Below are positions 18,254 to 26,980 of a stretch of DNA of 64,000 nucleotides, in pieces. Under the pieces are notes generated by a model, which was not told where the DNA came from, made no database searches, and was given only the letters and a program-made list of their open reading frames with translations. This stretch comes from Arthrobacter sp. KBS0703 (lineage in GTDB: Bacteria; Actinomycetota; Actinomycetes; Actinomycetales; Micrococcaceae). The number at the start of each line of letters is the position of its first letter. Position 1 is the first letter of the stretch. The stretch spans positions 3,596,001-3,660,000 of the forward strand of contig NZ_MVDG02000001.1 in the NCBI RefSeq assembly GCF_002008315.2. Direction: 5' to 3'. A program made the position numbers and the translations under genes.

Positions 18254-21200
18254 TCAGGAGGTCAGCCTGACGATGAGGGCCTGGGCGCCGCTCACCAGGC
18301 CGTCCCGAAGGGCCTGGTTGTCGACGCTGCGCCCGGCAAAGTCGACGTACTGGTTCAGGCAGTGCACAGCTTTCGCCGTGGTTTTCTCGGTCAGTGCTTT
18401 CCGGGCCGAGTCCAGCCGGGAGCCGAGCATCGCGTGCGCATCGGCCGTCATGGTGCCGGCGGTGCGGGCTGCATCCGCGACCCCCTGGAGGTCATCGATC
18501 TCGCCGGCCGGCGGCGCGAAGGCGGCGCGCTGGGCACATCGGGAGATGCGGTCGGCGTCTGCCTGGGTAAGCGCTCCCTCCGTGATCCACATGCTGTTCA
18601 CCTGGGCCACGCGCTTCAGCAGTTCAGGCTTGTTCAGGAAGGAAGCAGCGTCCCAGAGGTCGTCGAGCAGGGTGGTCTTGTTGGCCCGCGAAGGGTTGGG
18701 CACCCCCGAATCCACGCCGCCTAAGACGACCACCGGCTCCTGGCGCCGGAAGTATGAGTGGAATGCGTCTGCCGTTCCTTCGAGGAAGGGCGCTAGTTCA
18801 ACGCCGGACAGGGTGAAGTGCAGCGGCTTGCCTGGAACCGGCTGCATGGCGGGGGCCAGGTCTCCGTTGAGCTTGGCAGTCCCGTAGAGGCTGAACGGCA
18901 GGAGCGTTGTGCGGCTGTCCCGGGTGACCAAATGCACAGGACCGTACATCAGCGTCTGAACTGTCGGGTCGTCCAGGGCCCTTTCGGCACGGAGGGTGAA
19001 GGGCATGTCGATCTCCACCGAGTCGCCGCTCGTCCACGCCCTGGGGATGTTGAGGTAGGTGCCAGGGGCTGCCTGTCCGCCAACCGGAGTTCCGTTGACG
19101 CGGACAGTGAAGCCCGCCGCAGCCCAAGCCGGGACCCTCAGGCGGAGTTCGAACTGGCCGTTGCCGGCGATGGTCAGTTTTGACCGCTGCTCGAGCGGAT
19201 ACGACGTCTCCTGCGTGACTGTCAGGTTCCTGCCCTCCCAGTTGAGGGTGGAAGGCATGTAGAGGTTCACATACAGGGCGCTGTTGTCGTCCGCGGTGAA
19301 GTAGACGGAATCCTGGTACTTCGTGGCGGACTCCATGCCGGTGCCTTCGCAGCATGTGGTCCCGTTCTTCGGGGTGAAGTCGCGGACGGCGCCAGGCTGA
19401 AGGCCAATGAAGTAGGTCGCCAGCGGCAGCTCGGCGTTGTCCTGGTCCTGCTTCGAGCCCAGCACCTGGTTCAGGAGCGCACGCTCGTAATAGTCCATGT
19501 ATGCGGGGTTCTGCTCCTTGAAGAACAGTTCGCGGGAGAGCTTGAGCATGTTGTAGGCGCAGCAGGTTTCGGCGTCGGTGTCATGCAGCGTGCTGGCAAT
19601 CTGGCCGGGCGCCTTCCAGAATTCTGTCTGGCTTGTCCCGCCGATGCTGTAGGTGCGCGGACCTGCGACCATGCCCCAGAAGTTGCGGGCGGACTTGAGG
19701 TATCTTTCCTCAGCGGTCTTGTTGTACATGAGCATCAGCCCGGTGAAAATCGGGATGTGCTGGTTGGCATGGAGGCCTGTGAGGACGTCCTTGTTGGCGG
19801 CGCACGCGTCGATGAGGGAGTCGAGGTCGAAGTATTTGGCGAGTTCAAGGTGCTCCGGCTTGCCGGAGTGCCCGTGGGTTTCCAGGATGGCTTCTACGAT
19901 GCCGCCGAATTCGCCGCTGGAGAAGATGCCCCACATGCGCTGGCGAACGGCCGGAGTGAGCTTGCTGAGCCGCGAATGCATCCAGTCACAGAGGCCGACC
20001 GCCAGGTCGAGGGCTTTGGGCTCCTTCGTGGCCGTGTACGCATCCAGCAGGCCTTTGAGGATCTTGTGGGCCGTGTAGTAGGGGGCCCAGACCCGGGTGT
20101 AGTCGGGCGAGGTTCGGGTCTCCAGCTCGATGAACTGCGTTTCCGGGTAGGCCGCGAGGAAACCGGGGTGGCTGGGCAGGCCCCAGGTGCGCCGCAGGGT
20201 GGCGTGCCGGCTCTTGCCTGACGTGTCCACCAGCGTGGCTCCGCTCGCCTCACTGCAGTCGATGGAGACGACGTCCCCGCCGCCTGCCGAGGTGGCTGTC
20301 GCCCGTGCCGCGGCCAGCTCTCCGATCTGTGCTGCGGTCAGCGCAGCCGACCAGATGTTCACGTCCTGGTAGGAGCCGGCATACAGGGGGTCGTTGTATT
20401 GGGACCGGCCAAGCCATGCGTTCGCCAGGCTCCCCAGCGAGGCAGGGGTCAGCGTCATGGCCGTGTTTTGGCCGGCCCGCTGACCATTGACGTACAGGGT
20501 TCCGGTTCCACCGCCGAGCGTCACCGCGACATGGCTCCATTCGTTGACCGGCAAAGGGGCCGATCCCACGATCGTCTGCTCGCCGCCGGCGAAGTTTCGC
20601 GTAATGGCGAACCGGGGAAGCCCGCTGCCGTCGCGCTGTGCCAGGAACGCATATGTCCTGGTGTCATTTCCGAAGTCGAAAATGCGGGTCCAGTTGGCGG
20701 CAGCTGTAGGACGGACCCACGCGGCGAATGTCATGCTGGCCAGCCCGTCGGCCGAACCGGCGGGAAGCTGCCCATACATGTAGGACCCCCGGGCCAGGTC
20801 GACGACGGCCCCGGCGAAGTGCCCGGCAGTAGTTTGGACCGCGGGTTCCTGGGCCAGCGCCTGCCGGCATTCGTGGAGCGAGGACACCAGGTTCTGCAGC
20901 TTCCTCCCGAACACCTCCTCCCCTGTGCTGGCATAGGCCTGGGCCAGCATGGACATGTGGTGCCCGGTGAAATGGCCCCTGAGGTTACCGTTTGCTTCGC
21001 CGTCGAGGCCTTCCCATCCGCCGGCCGGCAGGGGCGTTACGCCCGCTATCGTCCGGAGGCCGGCGTTGGCCCGAAAGACATTGATGTAGCGGCGTTCGTC
21101 GTAGCCGCGGGCGAAGTTGAGGATCAAGTCCCGTTTCCGGGCGAACACTCCGGGACCCAGCGTGACGTCCGAAAGTTTGAAGGGGCGAAGGGTAAGCGCG

Positions 21201-21340
21201 GCGGCAACACTGCCGGTGGTTGACAGGGGCTCCTGGGCGGCGGCTGCCGTAGCTGCGGTCGCCAGCGAGGGGAGCCACGGGAGCGCCGCTGCGGTGGCTC
21301 CGAGCCGAAGGATATTGCGCCTGGATACAGGATTCGTCAT
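18254..21340 (-). CDS. Secreted GH127 beta-L-arabinofuranosidase with inserted LamG domain
   Basis: The 1028-residue protein starts MTNPVSRRNILRLG, a twin-arginine signal. The GH127 (DUF1680) barrel removes beta-linked L-arabinofuranose. Its cysteine/glutamate zinc-thiolate site is visible as AETCCAYNMLKLSR (about 585-598) and GTTCCEGTGMES (about 660-671). A LamG domain of about 200 residues (roughly 180-385) interrupts the barrel, between LVSSLHECRQALAQ and HPGFLAAYPETQF. After the catalytic beta-sandwich (about 700-850) a helical C-terminal extension follows. It is transcribed toward the GH43 gene. The upstream region ends in a hairpin and an adapter artefact, so its promoter cannot be trusted from this assembly. 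Confidence 0.9.
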   Translation of the reverse strand: MTNPVSRRNILRLGATAAALPWLPSLATAATAAAAQEPLSTTGSVAAALTLRPFKLSDVTLGPGVFARKRDLILNFARGYDERRYINVFRANAGLRTIAGVTPLPAGGWEGLDGEANGNLRGHFTGHHMSMLAQAYASTGEEVFGRKLQNLVSSLHECRQALAQEPAVQTTAGHFAGAVVDLARGSYMYGQLPAGSADGLASMTFAAWVRPTAAANWTRIFDFGNDTRTYAFLAQRDGSGLPRFAITRNFAGGEQTIVGSAPLPVNEWSHVAVTLGGGTGTLYVNGQRAGQNTAMTLTPASLGSLANAWLGRSQYNDPLYAGSYQDVNIWSAALTAAQIGELAAARATATSAGGGDVVSIDCSEASGATLVDTSGKSRHATLRRTWGLPSHPGFLAAYPETQFIELETRTSPDYTRVWAPYYTAHKILKGLLDAYTATKEPKALDLAVGLCDWMHSRLSKLTPAVRQRMWGIFSSGEFGGIVEAILETHGHSGKPEHLELAKYFDLDSLIDACAANKDVLTGLHANQHIPIFTGLMLMYNKTAEERYLKSARNFWGMVAGPRTYSIGGTSQTEFWKAPGQIASTLHDTDAETCCAYNMLKLSRELFFKEQNPAYMDYYERALLNQVLGSKQDQDNAELPLATYFIGLQPGAVRDFTPKNGTTCCEGTGMESATKYQDSVYFTADDNSALYVNLYMPSTLNWEGRNLTVTQETSYPLEQRSKLTIAGNGQFELRLRVPAWAAAGFTVRVNGTPVGGQAAPGTYLNIPRAWTSGDSVEIDMPFTLRAERALDDPTVQTLMYGPVHLVTRDSRTTLLPFSLYGTAKLNGDLAPAMQPVPGKPLHFTLSGVELAPFLEGTADAFHSYFRRQEPVVVLGGVDSGVPNPSRANKTTLLDDLWDAASFLNKPELLKRVAQVNSMWITEGALTQADADRISRCAQRAAFAPPAGEIDDLQGVADAARTAGTMTADAHAMLGSRLDSARKALTEKTTAKAVHCLNQYVDFAGRSVDNQALRDGLVSGAQALIVRLTS

Positions 21341-21384
21341 TGGATCTCCGATACGTTGTCGAGGGCTGCCGCGGATGTAATGCG

Positions 21385-21420
21385 GGAGTGGCCCGGCCGG
21401 TTCGCCGGCCGGGCCACTCC
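21385..21420. terminator. 16-bp perfect hairpin with TTCG tetraloop
   Basis: GGAGTGGCCCGGCCGG, TTCG, and the exact complement form a very stable stem-loop. It lies between the GH51 stop (21472) and the GH127 start (21340), immediately left of the adapter sequence. The UUCG loop and position suggest an intrinsic terminator, although no T-run is present on either side. Confidence 0.65.
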
Positions 21421-21458
21421 CTGTCTCTTATACACATCTAGATGTGTATAAGAGACAG
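21421..21458. other. Nextera mate-pair junction adapter left in the assembly
   Basis: CTGTCTCTTATACACATCT followed directly by its reverse complement makes a perfect 38-bp palindrome. This 19-bp unit is the hyperactive Tn5 mosaic end used in Nextera kits, and the head-to-head pair is the circularisation junction of the mate-pair protocol. It is artificial DNA. In such reads the two sides come from opposite ends of a fragment several kilobases long, so the true distance between GH127 and GH51 is uncertain. Confidence 0.97.
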
Positions 21459-21471
21459 TGCGTGAGCTGGC

Positions 21472-24015
21472 CTATTTGCGTGAGCCGGCGTCGGCCAGCC
21501 GGATGAAGGTCACAGAGCTGGGCTCGAAGGTGTAGGTGAACTTCGGCCCTGCGCCGTTGAAAACGCTCGCCGCGGAGGCGAGGTTCTGCCCGTCCGCAGT
21601 CTCGGTGAGCGTCGTTACGGCAGCGCTGGCCGCGATGTTGGCCGCGCCGGTGACGTTGAGGTCTACGGGCGTCCGCTCCGTCGAGGTGTTGACCACCTTG
21701 ACGATGGTGTCGCCCGACTGTGCGTCCTTGGTGACCACGGAGTAGATGGGATCAGCCGGAGTATCGTCCACGGTGCCCCACAGGACGTTGTCCAGGTACA
21801 GCTTCGCGGTGCGCCCGGCGACCTCGATGCGGATGTCGTATTCATGTCCGGTTTCGATGACCGTGTTCTTTTCCAGGACGTTTGTCTTGGCGCCGTTGAC
21901 GGCCTTCTCGACGACAGACTTCGAGTTGTTCCAGCCGCCCAGGTTCCACCAGAAGTAGTTTCCGGTGTCCTTGACGCCGAAGGAGACCAGGAAGCCTTCG
22001 GAGCCGGCCAGCTTGGTGGCCTTGGTGCTCAGCGTGTAGTTGCTCCATTCCGGGCTTCCGGCGGTGACCATGGTGTTCTGGGCGGTGGTGCTTGACTGCA
22101 CGTAGGCACCGTCCCGAATGGACCAGGAGCCGGTGCCGTTGCCGGTCCAAGCCGCAGCCGTTCCCGAGAAGTCATCGCTGAACAGGGTGGCGCCGTCGTG
22201 GCCTGTCACCTTGACGTTGTCGTAACGGGCGGAGGTGGCCCAGGTGGACAGGCCGATCTTGCCGGCAATGGGCGCCACGGTCGAGGCCGGGTTCTCCTGC
22301 GTGCTCGGCACCACATGCGTGCCGACGTTGTTCATGAACAGCTTCTGGACCTCGTAGTTGGGGGTGGTCCGGATCGAGGTTCCGTTGAAGAACATCATGT
22401 CCGGGCTCCACTGCGTGTTGGCCTCATTTGCGATCAGCGGGGCGTAGGACGCCATCTTGACGACGTCTGCGTTCCGTTCGAGACCTGTCATGTAGGAGGC
22501 TTCCGCGAGGGCGTTGACGGGCTTGTTGCCCTGGGAGGCGTACTCGCCCAGGAAGACCTTATAGCTGTTGCGGCTGTAGGAGTCGTACCGGTGGTTGTTG
22601 TTCAGGAACCACTGCGGGGTGTTGTAGTAGTGCTCGTCGACGAAGTTCACGCCGGTCTGGGCATTGAATTGCGAGAGGTCGTCGAATTCCGGTCCCTGGC
22701 TGAACGGACCCGTGTTTCCGATGATCTTGATCTCGGGGTGGGCCGCCCTGACGGCGTTGTAGAACTGGGTGAAGTATGCCTTGAATTCGGGCTTGTATTC
22801 CTCGTTGCCCAGGCTGATCCGCTCAAGTTTGTACGGTGCCGGATGGCCGTATGCGATGCGTTTTGCACCCCATTCAGTGCTGGCATCGCCGTTCGCGAAT
22901 TCGATGAGGTCGAGCGTGTCCTGGATATAGCGGTCAAGGGTGGCCTGATCGGGAGCGGACTTGTTGTCGCCGCATCCCGTAACGCCAACGGGAACTACCG
23001 GCACAGGGACTGCGCCCATATCCTCTGCCCACTGAAAGTACTCCATGTAGCCGAGGCCGTAGGTCTGGTTGTAGCCCCAGAAGTTCCGGTTCGCCGGCCG
23101 CTGCTCCACCGGGCCGATGGTGTCTTTCCACTGGTAGGTGCGGGCGCGCGTGTAATTGGGGGCTGAGTAGGTGTCGTAGCTTCCGGTGTTGACGATGCAG
23201 CCACCCGGGAAGCGCAGGAAGCCGGGGTTCAGGGCCGCGATCTTTTCGGCGAGGTCCTTACGAAGGCCGTTTGCCCGGCCGTTCCACGTGTCCTGCGGAA
23301 ACAGCGAAATCATGTCGAGCCGGACCGTTCCGGTTCCCTGAACGACTGTCGCCAGCCTGCCCGCCCCGGTGGACGACTTGGGCGACAGCGTCACATCGTA
23401 CTTGGCCCACTTGTCGCCCTTGATTTTCACCGTGGCGATGTCCAGGCGGGTGCCTTCCGGTGTCTCCAGCGTGACAGCAAGGCTGCTGCCGGCAGGGTTG
23501 GAAGTCCGCGCCCAGACTGAGTAGCTGTATTTCTTGTGTGCCTCGAGCTTCTGCCCGGCGTTCCAGCCGCTGTTGCGGACGCCGACCCCCGCGGCGCCGC
23601 CGGCGCCTGCACTGGCGGCGTCGACCTGCAGGTAGTTCCGGTTGTTCTCGTTCAGGCGATTGCCGTCATTGACGACGGCGACTGTTCCGTCGCTGCCCCG
23701 CCGCAGGGTTTCCCAAGCGGTCATGGGCGTGTAGGTGCGGTTGTCCCCCGAGTTGAATTCAAACGACCGGTTCTGAACAAGTTCGGCGTAGATGCCGCCG
23801 TCGGCGCCCTGGTTGATGTCCTCGTAGAAGGCCCCGTACATGGTCGGATCGATCGAAGGTCCCGCCTCGGCGGCGTTGATGTTGATGGTTCGGTTCGTTG
23901 CCGGCTCTGCATTGGCGCCCAGCGCCGGGGTCAGCGACAGCACCGCTGCTGCCAATGATCCGGCAAACGCCATGGTGCAGGCCCGCTTTGCGGGACTCGG
24001 GGATTTTGATGGCAT
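21472..24015 (-). CDS. Secreted GH51 alpha-L-arabinofuranosidase with embedded concanavalin-like domain
   Basis: The 847-residue protein has a Sec signal peptide (MPSKSPSPAKRACTMAFAG, cleavage near ANA-EP). The N-terminal portion is the GH51 fold with a carbohydrate-binding-like domain (about 95-245: TSNPAGSSLAVTLETPEG), then the barrel with FLRFPGGCIVNTGSY, acid/base Glu near residue 404 (ISLGNEEYKPEF) and nucleophile Glu near 490 (KVFLGEYASQG). A concanavalin/DUF1080-like domain (about 605-745: LFSDDFSGTAAAWTGN...LYLDNVLWG) is inserted in the C-terminal beta-sandwich, which then resumes (VVTKDAQSGDTIVKVVNTS). Unlike the 509-residue GH51 at 9034, this one works outside the cell. An operator lies 133 bp upstream. 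Confidence 0.92.
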   Translation of the reverse strand: MPSKSPSPAKRACTMAFAGSLAAAVLSLTPALGANAEPATNRTININAAEAGPSIDPTMYGAFYEDINQGADGGIYAELVQNRSFEFNSGDNRTYTPMTAWETLRRGSDGTVAVVNDGNRLNENNRNYLQVDAASAGAGGAAGVGVRNSGWNAGQKLEAHKKYSYSVWARTSNPAGSSLAVTLETPEGTRLDIATVKIKGDKWAKYDVTLSPKSSTGAGRLATVVQGTGTVRLDMISLFPQDTWNGRANGLRKDLAEKIAALNPGFLRFPGGCIVNTGSYDTYSAPNYTRARTYQWKDTIGPVEQRPANRNFWGYNQTYGLGYMEYFQWAEDMGAVPVPVVPVGVTGCGDNKSAPDQATLDRYIQDTLDLIEFANGDASTEWGAKRIAYGHPAPYKLERISLGNEEYKPEFKAYFTQFYNAVRAAHPEIKIIGNTGPFSQGPEFDDLSQFNAQTGVNFVDEHYYNTPQWFLNNNHRYDSYSRNSYKVFLGEYASQGNKPVNALAEASYMTGLERNADVVKMASYAPLIANEANTQWSPDMMFFNGTSIRTTPNYEVQKLFMNNVGTHVVPSTQENPASTVAPIAGKIGLSTWATSARYDNVKVTGHDGATLFSDDFSGTAAAWTGNGTGSWSIRDGAYVQSSTTAQNTMVTAGSPEWSNYTLSTKATKLAGSEGFLVSFGVKDTGNYFWWNLGGWNNSKSVVEKAVNGAKTNVLEKNTVIETGHEYDIRIEVAGRTAKLYLDNVLWGTVDDTPADPIYSVVTKDAQSGDTIVKVVNTSTERTPVDLNVTGAANIAASAAVTTLTETADGQNLASAASVFNGAGPKFTYTFEPSSVTFIRLADAGSRK

Positions 24016-24147
24016 GGAAGAGATGGCCTTTCTCCATTGAACGGTCCGCCGGCTCGCCGGCGCAGCTCAGGCAGGGCGGCCGCCGACAGTTTCGCGGGAT
24101 GCAATTCCGTCCTCGGGCGTGGCCGCCGGTGAACGGGTGACAAAAGC

Positions 24148-24161
24148 TGTTAACGCTAACA
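24148..24161 (-). promoter_or_regulatory. LacI-type operator for the secreted GH51 gene
   Basis: TGTTAACGCTAACA is a near-perfect palindrome of the same class as the araB and ytfQ operators. On the minus strand the sequence before it (GACGCGCATTT) also resembles the araB promoter (GACGCGCAGATA), so the site probably sits near the -10 box of the GH51 promoter. Confidence 0.65.
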
Positions 24162-24279
24162 AAATGCGCGTCGGGAAAAGTATTGGACATCTTTGCGGCG
24201 TTGTAAAGAGCCTTGACAATAGCCGTGTGGGGATTCGACGCTCCTGATGCGCAAGCCACCAATTTATGACCGGCACTAC

Positions 24280-24309
24280 TTGACGGCGTGTTTTGTTAGC
24301 GTTCACAAT
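24280..24309 (+). promoter_or_regulatory. Sugar ABC importer promoter with LacI-type operator
   Basis: TTGACG (24280-24285), an 18-bp spacer, and CACAAT (24304-24309). The operator TGTTAGCGTTCACA (24294-24307) overlaps the -10 box and is identical to the one in the araB promoter, with the same spacing to both hexamers. This marks the importer and araBDA as one regulon. Confidence 0.75.
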
Positions 24310-24396
24310 GGGTCGCAGAGCGCATCAGCTCACTTGCAGCAATGGCGGTGTTCGAGGTCTCCCGCCTGCATGTAACTACGCTTCCGGGAGGATGTT

Positions 24397-25374
24397 GTGT
24401 TTAAGAAGTCCCTAATTGCGGTTGCCGCCGCATCGATGCTCACCCTGACTGCCTGCGGGGGAACCGGCAGTGCTGCCGGCAACGCCGCAGGCAGTGACAA
24501 GATCACCATGGGCTTTGCCCAGGTCGGCGCCGAAAGCGGGTGGCGCACCGCCAACACCAAGTCCGTACAGGAATCGGCCAAGAAGGCCGGGGTCGACCTG
24601 AAGTTCTCGGATGCCCAGCAGAAGCAGGAGAACCAGATCAAGGCGATCCGCTCCTACATCCAGCAGAAGGTCGATGTCATTGCGTTCTCCCCTGTGGTGG
24701 AGTCCGGCTGGGACACGGTGCTGAAGGAAGCCAAGACGGCGAAGATTCCCGTCATCCTCACCGACCGGGCGGTGGACTCGTCGGACAAGACCCTGTACAA
24801 GACGTTCCTCGGTTCCGACTTCGTTGAAGAGGGCAAGAAGGCAGGAGCCTGGGTCGTGGAGGACTCCAAAGCAGCCTCCGACACGGTCAACATCGTCGAA
24901 ATTCAGGGCACCACCGGATCCGCGCCGGCGAACGACCGGAAGGAAGGATTCGAGGAGGCCATCAAGGCCAATCCGAAGCTGAAGATCATCGCGTCGCAGA
25001 GCGGGGACTTCACCCGGAGCGGCGGCAAGCAGGTCATGGAGGCTTTCCTCAAGAACAACCCGGACATCGACGTTGTCTTCGCCCACAATGACGACGAGGG
25101 GCTGGGTGCCATCGAGGCCATCGAAGCGGCCGGCAAAGTTCCCGGCAAGGAAATCAAGATCGTCACCATTGACGCGGTGAAGGACGGCATGACCGCGCTG
25201 AGCAACGGCAAGATCAACTACATCGTTGAATGCAGCCCGATGCTCGGCGACCAGCTCATGGACCTTGCGAAGAAGGTCATTGCCGGCGAGAGCGTTCCGG
25301 AACGCGTCGTCACCGAGGAGACGGCCTTCACGCAGGAGCAGGCCAAGCAGGTTCTTGCCAGCCGCCCGTACTGA
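24397..25374 (+). CDS. Sugar ABC transporter substrate-binding lipoprotein, YtfQ-like
   Basis: The 325-residue binding protein starts at GTG after GGGAGG. It has a lipoprotein signal MFKKSLIAVAAASMLTLTAC with the lipidated cysteine at residue 20. The mature part is a type I periplasmic-binding fold of the ribose/galactofuranose group: KITMGFAQVGAESGWRTANT, VIAFSPVVESGWDTVLKEA, IPVILTDRAVD, and FAHNDDEGLGAIEAIEAAG, very like E. coli YtfQ, which binds galactofuranose. In this locus the ligand is probably L-arabinofuranose or short arabino-oligosaccharides (inference). First gene of the importer operon. Confidence 0.92.
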   Translation: MFKKSLIAVAAASMLTLTACGGTGSAAGNAAGSDKITMGFAQVGAESGWRTANTKSVQESAKKAGVDLKFSDAQQKQENQIKAIRSYIQQKVDVIAFSPVVESGWDTVLKEAKTAKIPVILTDRAVDSSDKTLYKTFLGSDFVEEGKKAGAWVVEDSKAASDTVNIVEIQGTTGSAPANDRKEGFEEAIKANPKLKIIASQSGDFTRSGGKQVMEAFLKNNPDIDVVFAHNDDEGLGAIEAIEAAGKVPGKEIKIVTIDAVKDGMTALSNGKINYIVECSPMLGDQLMDLAKKVIAGESVPERVVTEETAFTQEQAKQVLASRPY

Positions 25375-25453
25375 ACCACGGCGCCCCTGAACGTCCGTGC
25401 GGCGGCGGATGACCGCCGCCGCCCGGCCCACCAATCACAGAAAAGACACGAGG

Positions 25454-26980
25454 ATGAACGAAATCGTTCCGGTCGTCGAGATGACCGACATAGCTATTGG
25501 ATTTCCAGGAGTTAAGGCGCTCGACGGAGTCAACTTCCGCCTCTTCCAAGGTGAAGTTCACGCCCTCATGGGAGAGAACGGCGCTGGCAAGTCCACCCTG
25601 ATCAAGGCCCTGACAGGCGTGTACGCCATTGATTCCGGCACGATAACCGTACTCGGCGAGCACCAGCAGTTCTCGACGCCCGCCGCATCACAGGCAGCGG
25701 GCATCAGCACCGTCTACCAGGAGGTCAACCTCTGCCCCAACCTGACCGTTGAAGAAAACGTGCTGCTGGGACGCGAGCCGCGCCGCCGCGGTTCCATTGA
25801 CTGGAAGGGCGTACGGTCCAGGACCCGTGAGGTCCTCGCAGAACTGCACCTGAACCATGTTGATCCCGGATCCCTGCTCTCCTCGCACTCCATCGCGGTC
25901 CAGCAACTCATCGCCATTGCCAGGTCGGTGGAGATCAACGCCAAGGTCCTCATCCTGGATGAACCAACGTCGAGCCTGGACGCCGACGAAGTCAAGCAGC
26001 TCTTCCGCGTGATCCGGGACCTCCGGGACCGCGGAGTAGCCATTCTCTTTGTCTCCCACTTCCTCGAGCAGGTCTACGAGATCTCCGACCGCATGACGGT
26101 GCTCCGCAACGGCAAGCTCGTGGGCGAATACCTGACCCGCGACCTCTCCCGCATGGGCCTCATTTCCAAGATGATTGGTAAGGAAATGGAGGCTCTCGCC
26201 GAGCTGGACCAGGCACCGGCCCGGACACGTGCCAGGACAGGCTCCGGGGTGACGCCGTTCGTTGAGGCCCGCGGACTCGGGCGGAAGGGATCGGTTTCGA
26301 ATGTGGACCTCTCCATCTACCCCGGGGAGGTCGTGGGCCTCGCAGGCCTGCTGGGAGCAGGCCGGACCGAGATCGCCCGGCTCCTTTTCGGCGCCGACAA
26401 GGCCGATGAAGGCTCCATAAAGGTTAAGGGCGTCAGCCAAAAGATCCGCTCCCCGCGGACCGCCATCGATAAGCGCATCGGGTTTTGCTCCGAGGACCGC
26501 AAAGAAGAAGGCCTCATCGGAGACCTGTCCGTCCGCGACAATCTCATGCTGGCCATGCAGGCCAGCAAAGGCTGGGCACGCCGCATTCCGCGCCGTGTCC
26601 AGGACGAGCTCGTCGCCGAATACATCGCAACCCTCGACATCCGGCCGGCGAACCCCGACGCGCTGATCCGCAACCTCAGCGGCGGGAACCAGCAGAAGGT
26701 ACTGCTCGCCCGCTGGCTGATCACATCCCCTGAGCTGCTGATCCTCGACGAGCCGACCAGGGGAATCGACATCGGGGCGAAGACCCAGATCCAAAAACTC
26801 GTCAACAAACTCGCGACCGAAGGGATGTCCATCCTCTTCATCTCCTCGGAGCTCGAAGAAGTCCTGCGCCTGAGCGACCGCGTCGCCGTCATCAAGGACA
26901 GGGAAATGGTCGCTGAAATTCAGAACGACGGCGTCTCAGTGGAAGACGTCATGACGGTCATCGCCGGAGGTACGCAGTGA
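25454..26980 (+). CDS. Sugar ABC transporter ATP-binding protein, YtfR-like (two NBDs)
   Basis: The 508-residue ATPase has two nucleotide-binding domains of the RbsA/YtfR type. NBD1 has Walker A GENGAGKST (about residue 43) and Walker B VLILDEPTSSLDADE. NBD2 (from about 270) has a degenerate Walker A (GLLGAGRTEIARLL), signature LSGGNQQKVLLARWL and LLILDEPTRGIDIGAK. The start MNEIVPVVEMTDIAIG is chosen over upstream noise, though its GAGG lies against the ATG; a start at MTDIAIG nine codons on is possible. It overlaps the next gene by 4 bp. Confidence 0.93.
   Translation: MNEIVPVVEMTDIAIGFPGVKALDGVNFRLFQGEVHALMGENGAGKSTLIKALTGVYAIDSGTITVLGEHQQFSTPAASQAAGISTVYQEVNLCPNLTVEENVLLGREPRRRGSIDWKGVRSRTREVLAELHLNHVDPGSLLSSHSIAVQQLIAIARSVEINAKVLILDEPTSSLDADEVKQLFRVIRDLRDRGVAILFVSHFLEQVYEISDRMTVLRNGKLVGEYLTRDLSRMGLISKMIGKEMEALAELDQAPARTRARTGSGVTPFVEARGLGRKGSVSNVDLSIYPGEVVGLAGLLGAGRTEIARLLFGADKADEGSIKVKGVSQKIRSPRTAIDKRIGFCSEDRKEEGLIGDLSVRDNLMLAMQASKGWARRIPRRVQDELVAEYIATLDIRPANPDALIRNLSGGNQQKVLLARWLITSPELLILDEPTRGIDIGAKTQIQKLVNKLATEGMSILFISSELEEVLRLSDRVAVIKDREMVAEIQNDGVSVEDVMTVIAGGTQ

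Larger units (their letters stand above)
24016..24396. other. Divergent regulatory region between secreted GH51 and sugar ABC importer
   Basis: 381 bp without a gene. It holds a palindromic operator nearer the GH51 gene (24148-24161) and a promoter/operator unit nearer the importer (24280-24309), described separately. The two sites are about 145 bp apart, which would allow looping by a tetrameric or paired LacI-family repressor. No other structure was seen. Confidence 0.6.

Noticed and set aside
21385..21458. Adjacent hairpin plus 38-bp palindrome as an attachment site or recombination hotspot
   Set aside because: The 38-bp palindrome is exactly the Nextera junction adapter; only the TTCG hairpin is genomic.
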